A stretch of DNA of 64,000 nucleotides. It comes from Azospirillum melinis. Its GTDB lineage: Bacteria; Pseudomonadota; Alphaproteobacteria; Azospirillales; Azospirillaceae. The stretch's first letter is position 1. The number at the start of each line of letters is the position of its first letter. The DNA lies in assembly GCF_013340935.1 (NCBI RefSeq), contig NZ_WHOS01000001.1:329849-393848 (forward strand), written 5' to 3'. A program made the position numbers and the translations under genes. Below the pieces are notes generated by a model, which searched no databases, had not been told where the DNA came from, and saw nothing but the letters and a program-made list of their open reading frames with translations. Shown piece after piece: positions 37,586 to 45,883 of this stretch.

Positions 37586-38410
37586 ATGCCCGTCATCTCG
37601 ACCAACACGGCTTCCAATTCGGCCCTTCGTTACCTCAACATCAACTCGACCAACCAGTCGGACTCGGTCTCGAAGATCGCCAGCGGTTCGCGCATCACCA
37701 AAGCGTCGGACGATGCCGCCGGTCTCGCCGTCGGCACCTCGCTGAAGTCCGACGTCACGGTGCTGAACCAGGCGGCCACCAACGCCTCGCACGGATCGTC
37801 CATCCTCCAGACCGCCGACGGCGGCATGTCCAGCATCTCCGACATCGTGCAGCGCATGCGCTCGCTCGCCACGCAATCGCTGTCCGGCTCGGTCACCGAC
37901 AACGAGCGCTCCTACCTCGACGCCGAATTCCAGCAGCTGCAGGACGAAATCGACGGCATCGCGTCGGGCACCCGCTTCAACGACGAATCCCTGCTCGACG
38001 GCGCGACCAACTGGTCGACCGGCGTGTCCTTCCGCGTCGGCACCACGTCGAACGACAACATCACGGTACAGATCGCCGGCGTCACCACGACGGGGCTTGG
38101 CATCAACACGCTGGATGTCGGCACGTCGGCCACCGCCGCCGCGGCCCTGACGGCGCTCGACACCGCGGTCACCACCCTGTCGGACGCCCGCGCCGATGTC
38201 GGCGCGCTGATCTCGCGCTTCGAATTCCGCAGCGACATGATCGACACCACCATCGAGAACACCGAAGCCGCCCAGTCCAAGATCATGGACGTCGACGTGG
38301 CCGAGGAACAATCCAAACTGGCATCGGAGAAGGTCCTGACCCAGGCCGCCATCGCCGTGCTGTCCCAAGCGAACCAGATGCCCGAGAATCTGCTCTCCCT
38401 TCTCCGCTGA
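37586..38410 (+). CDS. Flagellin (short form)
   Basis: 274 residues from ATG 37586 with CAGGAGACC upstream. The N-terminal D0/D1 region (MPVISTNTASNSALRYLNI, IASGSRITKASDDAAGLAVG) and the C-terminal one (AAQSKIMDVDVAEEQSKLAS, AAIAVLSQANQMPENLLSLLR) are intact. Only about 70 residues lie between them, so it lacks large D2/D3 surface domains. This size suits a lateral or simple filament. The window has two TPR proteins nearby that could modify it. It is preceded by copy C of the conserved element and followed after 166 bp by fliD. Confidence 0.94.
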   Translation: MPVISTNTASNSALRYLNINSTNQSDSVSKIASGSRITKASDDAAGLAVGTSLKSDVTVLNQAATNASHGSSILQTADGGMSSISDIVQRMRSLATQSLSGSVTDNERSYLDAEFQQLQDEIDGIASGTRFNDESLLDGATNWSTGVSFRVGTTSNDNITVQIAGVTTTGLGINTLDVGTSATAAAALTALDTAVTTLSDARADVGALISRFEFRSDMIDTTIENTEAAQSKIMDVDVAEEQSKLASEKVLTQAAIAVLSQANQMPENLLSLLR

Positions 38411-38576
38411 CGGTTCGCAAGGCCGCCGGTCAAGGGTGCCGCGTCCCGCACAGCCTCACACACTCGTGGGGCGCGCCCCGCCGGCGGCCGTTTCCTTCCA
38501 TCGTCAACGCCGCAAAACCCCGCATCGCCGTGCCATCCGCCGCGTCCCCCGTGGCCGGAACCGGGAGAGCCTTGCC

Positions 38577-40259
38577 ATGACCACCGTCAGCTCCACCACC
38601 TCCAGCACGGCCGCGACCACGGGCTATTCGGCCTTGTCCTCCAGCGATTCCGGCACCGGCATCGACTATTCCCTGCTGATCGAGGCCAAGGTGAACGCGC
38701 GGCTGGCCAAGGCCGACCGCATTGACACCAAGATCACCGCCAACGAGGCGAAGATCACCGCCTACACCGACCTGCAGGACAAGCTGCAGGCGGTCAGCGA
38801 CGCCATCGACGGCCTGCGCAACCGCAGCGTCTCCACCGGCGCGTCCTCCAACCTGTTCGGCCAGCGGACCGCCTATGTCGGCGACGACGACGTGTTCAGC
38901 GCGACGGTGGACGACGATACGGAGGTCGGCACCTATTCGGTCGTGGTGCAGCAGCTCGCCACCAAGCACAAGATCGCGGCCGACGGCGTCGCCAGCAAGA
39001 CGAGCGCGCTCGGCTATTCCGGCAGCTTCACGCTCCAGGCGGCCGACGGCAGCGCCGTCACCATCGCGATGGACAGCGACGACAGCCTGACCGACCTGCG
39101 CGACACGATCAACGCCAACAAATCGACCAGCGGCGTCACCGCCAGCATCGTCCAGGTCAGCGACAGCAGCTATCAGCTGATCCTGACCTCCAACAACACC
39201 GGCCAGGCCATTTCGATGACCGACGGTGGCGATGGCGTCCTCTCCTCGCTCGGGCTGACCGACAGCGACGGCGCGATCAAGAACGAACTGGTCGCAGTCC
39301 AGAGCGCGATCGTCGAGGTTGACGGCGTCACCATCACCCGCAGTTCCAATACCATCGACGACGCCATCGAAGGCGTGACGCTGAACCTCTACAGCGCCAG
39401 CCCGGACACGGCGATCTCGATGGAGGTGTCGACCGACCTGTCCTCGATCAAGTCGGCGATCACCAGCTTCGTCGACGCCTACAACGAATACCGCGACTTC
39501 GTGGTGACGCAGCAGGCGACGACCAGCGACGGCACGGCGTCCAGTGACGCCACGCTGTTTTCCGACAGCCTGCTGCGGCAGATTGTCCGGTCGGTGAACA
39601 GCGCGCTCAACACCTCCATCACCACCGACGACGGCACGGTTCTGTCGATGGCCTCGCTGGGCATCAGCTTCAACAGTTCGAACGAGCTGGAGCTGGACGA
39701 GGACACGCTGAACAGCATCCTCAGCAGCAACATCGACTCGGTCAAACAGTTGCTCGGCCTCAACATGACCTCGTCGTCGAGCCAGATGTCGCTGCTGCGC
39801 TACACCAGCAGCGCCTCGGCGCTGTCCTTTACGCTGGACATCGTGCGCGGCGAGGACGGGACGCTGGCCTCGGCCTCGGTCGGCGGCGACAACAGCCTGT
39901 TCACCGTCAGCGGCAACCGCATCATCGGTGCGACCGGCTCGGACTATGAAGGCATCGTGCTGGTCTATTCCGGCAACAGCGGCAGCGTGGACATCGACTT
40001 CTCGCAGGGGCTGGCCGACAAGCTGTTCGGCGTCATCGACGATGCATCGGCCACCTACGGCAGCGACCTCGCCACCGCCATCGACGATCTGGAAACCCGG
40101 GACACCGAGCTGGAAAGCCGGTCCACCGACATCAAGACCAAGGCCGAGACCTACCGCAGCACCCTGACCGCCTATTACGCCAGGCTGGAGGCGGCGGCGG
40201 AACAGGCGGCGCTGCTGCTGAAACAGCTGACCTACAAGGACAGCAGCAGCGACAGCTGA
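38577..40259 (+). CDS. fliD: Flagellar filament cap protein FliD
   Basis: 560 residues from ATG 38577; the upstream open frame is Arg/Pro-rich noise. FliD_N is at about 20-120 (GIDYSLLIEAKVNARLAKADRI). FliD_C is toward the end, with DEDTLNSILSSNIDSVKQLLG and a final coiled coil YRSTLTAYYARLEAAAEQAALLLKQLTY. It caps the filament tip and promotes flagellin assembly. The 166 bp before it contain a perfect GC palindrome, GGGGCGCGCCCC, at 38468-38479. Confidence 0.93.
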   Translation: MTTVSSTTSSTAATTGYSALSSSDSGTGIDYSLLIEAKVNARLAKADRIDTKITANEAKITAYTDLQDKLQAVSDAIDGLRNRSVSTGASSNLFGQRTAYVGDDDVFSATVDDDTEVGTYSVVVQQLATKHKIAADGVASKTSALGYSGSFTLQAADGSAVTIAMDSDDSLTDLRDTINANKSTSGVTASIVQVSDSSYQLILTSNNTGQAISMTDGGDGVLSSLGLTDSDGAIKNELVAVQSAIVEVDGVTITRSSNTIDDAIEGVTLNLYSASPDTAISMEVSTDLSSIKSAITSFVDAYNEYRDFVVTQQATTSDGTASSDATLFSDSLLRQIVRSVNSALNTSITTDDGTVLSMASLGISFNSSNELELDEDTLNSILSSNIDSVKQLLGLNMTSSSSQMSLLRYTSSASALSFTLDIVRGEDGTLASASVGGDNSLFTVSGNRIIGATGSDYEGIVLVYSGNSGSVDIDFSQGLADKLFGVIDDASATYGSDLATAIDDLETRDTELESRSTDIKTKAETYRSTLTAYYARLEAAAEQAALLLKQLTYKDSSSDS

Positions 40260-40298
40260 CCCCGGTCAAGGTTCATCCAATGACGAGGATTTGGCGCC

Positions 40299-40778
40299 AT
40301 GCGCAATTCCGCCTATTCGAAGGCCCTGAACGCCTATGCCGTCGCCAACAGCGCGGTGCCGCCGCTGACGGCGGTGGTGCGGCTGTACGAGCGGGCGATG
40401 ACCCATTTGCACGCCGCCCGCGACGCCGCCGCGGAGCGCCGGTTCGAAGCGCACCACACCGCGATCCGAAACGCGGTCATGGTGTTCGCGGGCCTTGATT
40501 CCATTCTGGTTTTCGACAAAAATGAAGATGTCGCGCTGACGCTTCGCCGGTTCTACCACCGGCTGATCGCGCAGGCCGGCGCCGCCGCCAGCCGGACGGA
40601 TCCGGTTGCGGCCTGTGACTCGCTCATCCGCCAGACGTCCTTCATGCTGAAGGCTTGGCAGGCCGTGGCCGCAGAACGCGGCGGGCCATCCACTGTCGTC
40701 GGTGCCACGGCCAAAGGGCCGCATGCATCCGTCGTCGGGAGAACGATGGATCATGCAAATGGCGGACTCTCGGCTTGA
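40299..40778 (+). CDS. fliS: Flagellin export chaperone FliS-like
   Basis: 159 residues. The FliS layout is recognisable: AYSKALNAYAVANSAVPPLTAVVRLYERAMTHLHAARDA near the N-terminus, followed by helices to about residue 120. The C-terminal 40 residues (ERGGPSTVVGATAKGPHASV) are extra for the family and lie partly under the start of the next gene. It holds flagellin in an export-ready state in the cytosol. It is downstream of fliD as usual. The overlap with the sigma factor gene is 26 bp. Confidence 0.8.
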   Translation: MRNSAYSKALNAYAVANSAVPPLTAVVRLYERAMTHLHAARDAAAERRFEAHHTAIRNAVMVFAGLDSILVFDKNEDVALTLRRFYHRLIAQAGAAASRTDPVAACDSLIRQTSFMLKAWQAVAAERGGPSTVVGATAKGPHASVVGRTMDHANGGLSA

Positions 40779-41433
40779 CCGTCCTTGCGAGGATTCCGGT
40801 GCCGGTCGCTCCATGTCCGGAGATCTGAGCCGGGGGCCAGCCTCCGGCGTCATCATCCCTGCGGACGAGGACAGCGACGAAGCGCTGATGGCGCAAATCC
40901 GCTCCGGCAGCCAGACGGCTTACCGGACGCTGGTTCATCGTCATCTGAAGCGCACCTACGCCCTGGCCCGCCGCCTGACCGGCAACGAGGCGGAGGCTGA
41001 GGATGTGGTGCAGGACGCCTTCCTCCAGGTCTGGCAACGCCGCAGCCAATGGAGCGACGATGGCGGCGCCCGCTTCACCACATGGCTCTACCGGGTGGTG
41101 GTGAACCGCTGCATCGACCACAAGCGGCGGCCGGTCGGCCAGGATCTGGAAACCGTGGCGGAACCGTCGGACAGCGCGCCCGATGCGGTCAGCACCATCC
41201 ATCGCCGGCAGGTCGCCGCCCGGCTGCTGGAGGCCCAGGACAGGCTGACTCCGCAGCAGCGCGCGGCCGTGACCCTGTTTTATTACGAGAATTTAAGCAA
41301 TGCCGACATCGCCAGCGTTATGCAAATCAGCATAGGTGCTGTAGAGTCACTGTTGAAACGCGCGCGCCAGCAGCTCCGGCTGCTGCTGCGCGCCAGTGCG
41401 CAGGCGGCCAGGGATTCCTTCGATGACGGATGA
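40753..41433 (+). CDS. ECF-family sigma factor downstream of fliS
   Basis: 226 residues from ATG 40753, preceded by GGGAG at 10-base spacing; 40813 is an alternative with no such site. Region 2 is at about residues 45-115 (ALMAQIRSGSQTAYRTLVHR, AEDVVQDAFLQVWQ, RFTTWLYRVVVNRCIDHKR). Region 4 is at about 150-205 (LTPQQRAAVTLFYYENLSNA, ISIGAVESLLKRARQQLR). It overlaps fliS by 26 bp and its small neighbour by 11 bp, so all three are probably cotranscribed. The link to flagellar control is inferred from this. Confidence 0.9.
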   Translation: MQMADSRLDRPCEDSGAGRSMSGDLSRGPASGVIIPADEDSDEALMAQIRSGSQTAYRTLVHRHLKRTYALARRLTGNEAEAEDVVQDAFLQVWQRRSQWSDDGGARFTTWLYRVVVNRCIDHKRRPVGQDLETVAEPSDSAPDAVSTIHRRQVAARLLEAQDRLTPQQRAAVTLFYYENLSNADIASVMQISIGAVESLLKRARQQLRLLLRASAQAARDSFDDG

Positions 41434-41701
41434 GGAGTTTCGCGATCGGCTCGATCGTCACGGAGGCGACCTCGCCCTTTGGCCGGCCGACGCGGCGAGG
41501 GACGCGCGGCGCCTTCTTCTGCGTTCGGTCAAGGCGCAGGCGATGCTGGACGAGATGGTGACGATGGAGCTGGCGCTGGGCCATCCCGAAGACCGCCCGC
41601 CGCCCGGTCTCGCCGACCGCATCTTTGCCGCGGCTTTCCGCCTGCCGCCGTCCGACCGCGGCTTCGACGAGGATGGCGATCAGCCGCCCCGTTTGATGTA
41701 G
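41423..41701 (+). CDS. Small protein coupled to the ECF sigma factor
   Basis: 92 residues from ATG 41423, inside the last codons of the sigma gene. It opens MTDEEFRDRLDRHGGDLALWP; a similar RHG-D-x-x-WP motif recurs in short proteins next to ECF sigma genes in alphaproteobacteria. There is no zinc-finger motif or membrane segment, so it is not a classic anti-sigma. A regulatory partner is the best guess from context; the function is unknown. Confidence 0.65.
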   Translation: MTDEEFRDRLDRHGGDLALWPADAARDARRLLLRSVKAQAMLDEMVTMELALGHPEDRPPPGLADRIFAAAFRLPPSDRGFDEDGDQPPRLM

Positions 41702-41717
41702 CCGATTGATATAGCCG

Positions 41718-44027
41718 TCAGCGCCCCGCCACCCGGCGCAGTTCCACCGCAATTCGCTCAAGCGCCTGCTCCAGCCCCTGGCCGCCCAGCGGCTGGAACA
41801 GGCGCATCGACGGGTACCAGGGCCGCCCGGCGGTGCCGAGTTGCGTCCAGTCGCGATGGCCGAAGCGCCAGACCGGCACGCCCAGCGCACCGGCAAGCTC
41901 CGCCACCGAATTCGCCGGCGCGATGACGAGGTCGAGTGTCGAGACCAGTGCCGCCGTCTCTTCGAAATCGTCACGCAGGTCGAGCCCGGTCCAGCCATAG
42001 ATCGGCTGCCCGAACCGGCGTTCCGCCGCCAGGATCTCGCGCTGGCACTCGTCATATTGCAAATTCACGAAGGTCACGCCGGGCACGGCGAAGACCGCCC
42101 CCCAGCCATCCAGCGGCAGATAGGCACTGCGGCGGTCGGCGGTCATCACTTGGCTGCGCCAACTGATGCCGACACGCAGGTCGTCGCCGGCGCCGTCCAG
42201 CCGCTCGCGCCAGTCGGCGGCTCGGCCACCCTGGGCGAACAGCCAGCAGGACCGCGTCGGGAAGGCCGACAGCCGTTCCCGCAGCAGACGGGGGACCGAG
42301 CCGGCCGGGATGTGATAGTCGCAATCGACCGTCTCGGCTTCCATCAGCCCGCAGGGCGGCTGTTCGGCCCGCAATGTCGCCTTCGGGAAGGAGCGGGCGA
42401 ACAGCGGCACCAGCCGGCGCTCGCACTCGATCACCACATGCCCCGCCATCTTGATCAGGTCGGGATAGCAGGATGCGAAAAGAAACTCGTCGCCCACCCC
42501 CTGCTCGCGCCAGACGAACAGTCGCTTGCCGGCCAGCGGCTCACCCGTCCATTCGGGAATGGTGAAGCGCCGTTCCGGGCGGACGCGGCCGGCCTTGAAG
42601 CGGAAAGCGTAGTCGGCCCAGCCGGCGCTCAGCGCGCCGCGCTCCAGCGACAGCAGGCCGCGGTTGAAGCGGGCCAGCGCATGGCCGGGGGAGGCGGCGA
42701 CCGCACGCTCGAACCAGCGGCCGGCATTGGTGCGGGCCTGCCGCTGCTCCGCCAAGCCCAAAGTGCAGAGCGGATCGGCCAGCGACGGTGCCAGCGCCAG
42801 CGCCCTGCGGCAGGCAACATCGGCCTCGACGGGGTTCTGGGCGCCGTTCAGCGCATAGGCCAGCACGGCATGCAACGGCGCATGGCCGGGCATCAGGCGG
42901 ATGGCGCGGCGCACCTGGATGATCGCCAACGCAAAGGCTTCGCGGTCGGAGAGATCAGCACCGAGATTGCCCAGCGCATCGGCGAAAGTGGGGTTGAGCG
43001 CCAGCGCCCGCTTCCAGCAGCCTTCCGCCTCCACCGGACGCGCCTGCGCCTTGCAGGCGTTGCCGAGATTGTTCCAGGCTTCCGCCTGACCGGGGTCTCG
43101 GGCGATGGCACGGCGTTGCCAGTGCTCGGCACGGCCATAATCCCCGAGCGCGGCTTCCGCCAGCCCGAGATTGACGAGGGCCGGCACATGGCAGGGATCG
43201 AGAGCCAATGCGGTCCGGAACCGTTCGCGCGCCTCCGCATGACGGCTGAGCGCATGCAGCAGCAGGCCCAGATTGTTCCGTGTCTCGGCATGATCGGACT
43301 GGCGCCGCAACGCCTCGCCATAGGCGCTTTCCGCCTCGGCCAGCCGGCCCGCTCCCTGGAGCGCGGCACCCAGATTGGCCCAGACCGATCCGGTATCGGC
43401 ACCCAGCCCGATGGCCTCCCGATACGCAGCGGCGGCCTCGGCCACTGCACCCCAGCGGCGCAGCGCATTGGCCAGCGCGATCCGGGTCGAAGCGTCCTGC
43501 GGCCGCAGCCTCGCCGCCAGCCGGTAGCAGCCGATGGCCGCAGCGGCCTGCCGCAGATCCTCCAGCGCGCGGCCCATGCCGAGCCGCGGTTCGGCCGCAC
43601 CCGGCACCAGACGGGCCGCCGCGCGGTAACAGCGCAGGGCCGGCACCGGCCGCGCCTGCCGCCCGGCGATGGCGCCCAGCAGGCACAGCGCATCGGCGTC
43701 GTCCGGGTTGACGGCGAGAGCCCGGCGGGCGCTGGCAAGCGCCGCGGTCACCCGCCCCTCCTCCATCAGCGCCTGCCCCAATGCCAGATGATAGGAGCCG
43801 ACCAGCGCGTTGGAGCGCGCCGCGGTGTCGAACAGACGGGTGGCGTCGGTGCGCCGCCCATCCTGAAAGGCGATATGGCCCAGCAGATGGGCGGCGTCGC
43901 CATGCGTCGGGTCGATCCGCAGGATCTCGCGATAGAAACGCTCCGCCCGCTCGGTCTGTCCGGCATTGTGGTGCTGGACCGCAAGGCGCAGCAATCCGTC
44001 GGTACGCCGTGTCGCGTTCCCGTCCAT
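41718..44027 (-). CDS. TPR protein with glycosyltransferase-like C-terminal domain
   Basis: 769 residues. From about residue 12 to 470 there are about a dozen TPR units (for example AERFYREILRIDPTHGDAAH, AESAYGEALRRQSDHAETRN). The C-terminal 290 residues form a GT-B-like domain with GVGDEFLFASCYPDLIK and a C-terminal LVIAPANSVAELAGALGVPVW sequence, as in heptosyltransferase-like TPR proteins. Such proteins often lie beside flagellin genes and may glycosylate flagellin. It is convergent with the flagellar genes (16 bp between stops). The donor sugar and target are unknown. Confidence 0.82.
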   Translation of the reverse strand: MDGNATRRTDGLLRLAVQHHNAGQTERAERFYREILRIDPTHGDAAHLLGHIAFQDGRRTDATRLFDTAARSNALVGSYHLALGQALMEEGRVTAALASARRALAVNPDDADALCLLGAIAGRQARPVPALRCYRAAARLVPGAAEPRLGMGRALEDLRQAAAAIGCYRLAARLRPQDASTRIALANALRRWGAVAEAAAAYREAIGLGADTGSVWANLGAALQGAGRLAEAESAYGEALRRQSDHAETRNNLGLLLHALSRHAEARERFRTALALDPCHVPALVNLGLAEAALGDYGRAEHWQRRAIARDPGQAEAWNNLGNACKAQARPVEAEGCWKRALALNPTFADALGNLGADLSDREAFALAIIQVRRAIRLMPGHAPLHAVLAYALNGAQNPVEADVACRRALALAPSLADPLCTLGLAEQRQARTNAGRWFERAVAASPGHALARFNRGLLSLERGALSAGWADYAFRFKAGRVRPERRFTIPEWTGEPLAGKRLFVWREQGVGDEFLFASCYPDLIKMAGHVVIECERRLVPLFARSFPKATLRAEQPPCGLMEAETVDCDYHIPAGSVPRLLRERLSAFPTRSCWLFAQGGRAADWRERLDGAGDDLRVGISWRSQVMTADRRSAYLPLDGWGAVFAVPGVTFVNLQYDECQREILAAERRFGQPIYGWTGLDLRDDFEETAALVSTLDLVIAPANSVAELAGALGVPVWRFGHRDWTQLGTAGRPWYPSMRLFQPLGGQGLEQALERIAVELRRVAGR

Positions 44028-44170
44028 GTCGTCGCCGTTCCGTCAAATGAACTGGTCAGCGGCATCCATGGCCGCGTCTGTTCCTTGTTACGGCGCCGAC
44101 ATGGGACTCCTGCGCGGGCTTGCAACTTTTCCGCTGCCCTCCGTACTTTTATGTGTCGGGCCTCGATGTA

Positions 44171-44788
44171 TCAGGCGAGCGAGGTGTGCGAGCATACCCA
44201 GAGAACCCGCGCCTCCCCCTCGCCACCCGAGATGCAGGCATGCCCCATGGCGCTGTCGAAATAGCAGGAATCGCCCTTGGACAGGGTCAGGGGCGTGTAG
44301 TAATCGCTGTGCACCATCACTTCTCCTTCCAGCACATAGATGAACTCCTCGCCATCATGGTGGGAAAGCTCGCCGAATTGCTGGATGCTGCGTGCCTTGA
44401 TCGTGGTCACCAGCGGGACGAACCGCTTGTTGGGCAGGTCGGCGTTCACCGCCTCGTACCGGTACTGGTCGGTTTCGTGCACCGCGCCGCCACCGGCCCT
44501 GGTGACGCTGCGGCGGCCCAGCGGGGTCGGCTTCGGGACCTGACCGAACAGTTCTCCCACCTCCACCCCCAGACCGGAGGCCAGTGCGGCAATCTTCTCG
44601 TAGGTCGGCGACAGCTGCCCGTTCTCGATCTTCGACAGGGTCGATATCGAGACGCCTGACCGCTCGCTCAGCTGCTGAAGCGTCAGTTGCGCGGCCGCCC
44701 TCAGGCGCTTCAGCGTCGGCGCAAGCATGCCCGCGGCGCCATTCGGCCCTGGCCCGTCCCGGCCGGTTCGCTGTGATGATCCGCCCAC
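44171..44788 (-). CDS. XRE-family regulator with C-terminal cupin domain
   Basis: 205 residues. The helix-turn-helix is at about residues 28-75 (LTLQQLSERSGVSISTLSKIENGQLSP). The cupin domain has ELSHHDGEEFIYVLEGEVMVHSD and KGDSCYFDSAMGHACIS. This architecture is used by amino acid and polyamine catabolism regulators (PuuR-like). It is divergent from an ornithine cyclodeaminase-family gene, its likely target. A near-perfect palindrome is in the shared promoter region. A further internal Met at residue 21 could be the start. Confidence 0.9.
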   Translation of the reverse strand: MGGSSQRTGRDGPGPNGAAGMLAPTLKRLRAAAQLTLQQLSERSGVSISTLSKIENGQLSPTYEKIAALASGLGVEVGELFGQVPKPTPLGRRSVTRAGGGAVHETDQYRYEAVNADLPNKRFVPLVTTIKARSIQQFGELSHHDGEEFIYVLEGEVMVHSDYYTPLTLSKGDSCYFDSAMGHACISGGEGEARVLWVCSHTSLA

Positions 44789-44849
44789 GCTGTCTTCCCG
44801 ACTTGATGCAACCGGCTCGGCCGGCCGAGAGAGTATAGTCGGCGGAAGT

Positions 44850-44865
44850 TTTTCTTATACGAAAA
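44850..44865. promoter_or_regulatory. Candidate operator of the XRE-cupin regulator
   Basis: TTTTCTTATACGAAAA is a 16-bp palindrome with one mismatched symmetric pair, in an AT-rich patch between the two divergent genes. It is 62 bp from the regulator start and 75 bp from the cyclodeaminase start, so it could serve both promoters. Confidence 0.55.
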
Positions 44866-44940
44866 TTTTGTGGCGCATGATCCGAAGCAGATATAGCGTG
44901 ACGGTCCCTGACGCCCATCCGTCGCGAGGAGAGCACCGCC

Positions 44941-45873
44941 TTGACCACAGCCGCCCTGTCCATGCTGTCGCCCGCGGAAACGGCCGAACTCCTGCCTTTC
45001 GCTCCCCTGTGCGATGCCATCGCCGATGCTGCCCGCGACTATGCCGCCGGCCGGATCCACAGCCCCGAACGACAAGTCCTGCCGCTGCCGCAGAATGGCG
45101 TCCTCCTGTCCATGCCGGCGACGGCCGGGGATATCGGCATCCACAAGCTGGTCAATGTCTGTCCGGGGAACGGGGCGCTCGGACTGCCGACCATCCATGG
45201 CGTGGTCGCTGCCTATGACGGTGCCACCGGTGCCCCACTGGCGATCCTCGACGGGCCGACGGTCACCGGCCGCCGCACTGCCGCCGTGTCGATGTTGGCG
45301 GTCCGGACGCTCGCACGGCGCCCTCCTCAGCATGTCGCCCTGTTCGGCACCGGCAAGCAGGCCGCGTATCATGTCGAGGCTCTGGCATCGCTCTACCCCG
45401 GGATCCGGGTCGACGTGCATGGTCGGCGGGAAGAGGCCTGCCAGTCCTTTTGCCGGACCTCCGGCGGGGCGGGAATCGATCTGCGGCCGGCCTCCGGGGC
45501 GGTGGACCCCGCCGTCGATGTCGTCATCACCCTGACGACCAGCCTCGTGCCGGTCTATGACGAAGCACCGCGGCCGGACCGGCTGCTGGTCGGCGTCGGC
45601 GCCTTCAAGCCGGAGATGGCCGAATTCGGCGCGACCTCCATCCATGGCAGCGACGTCTTCATCGACGACCCGGCCGGCGCGCGCCATGAGGCCGGCGACC
45701 TGATCCTGGCCGGCTTCGACTGGACGAGCGGACGCTCGCTGGCCGATGCGCTGGCCAAGGCGCAGGACGGCACCGGCTTGACCGACAGGCCCCGCCTGTT
45801 CAAGAGCGTCGGCTGTGCCGCCTGGGATCTCGCCGCCGCGCGCTGTGCACTGAGGAACGGCTCCCCGGCATAG
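44941..45873 (+). CDS. Ornithine cyclodeaminase / mu-crystallin family (pyrroline-2-carboxylate reductase-like)
   Basis: 310 residues from TTG 44941, with GAGGAGAG 8 bases upstream. The Rossmann loop is VALFGTGKQAAYHVEAL, and KLVNVCPGN and TGRRTAAVSMLA match the family. Members act as ornithine cyclodeaminase, alanine dehydrogenase or delta-1-pyrroline-2-carboxylate reductase. The last fits a standalone gene beside a PuuR-like regulator, in the route from trans-3-hydroxyproline or lysine. The exact reaction is not decided. Its end is 10 bp from the convergent TPR gene. Confidence 0.82.
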   Translation: MTTAALSMLSPAETAELLPFAPLCDAIADAARDYAAGRIHSPERQVLPLPQNGVLLSMPATAGDIGIHKLVNVCPGNGALGLPTIHGVVAAYDGATGAPLAILDGPTVTGRRTAAVSMLAVRTLARRPPQHVALFGTGKQAAYHVEALASLYPGIRVDVHGRREEACQSFCRTSGGAGIDLRPASGAVDPAVDVVITLTTSLVPVYDEAPRPDRLLVGVGAFKPEMAEFGATSIHGSDVFIDDPAGARHEAGDLILAGFDWTSGRSLADALAKAQDGTGLTDRPRLFKSVGCAAWDLAAARCALRNGSPA

Positions 45874-45883
45874 GGCACCGGCG

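Noticed and set aside
41841..44264. An 807-codon plus-strand open frame opposite the TPR gene
   Set aside because: The minus-strand TPR repeats explain the region; the plus-strand product is a shadow of the repeat.
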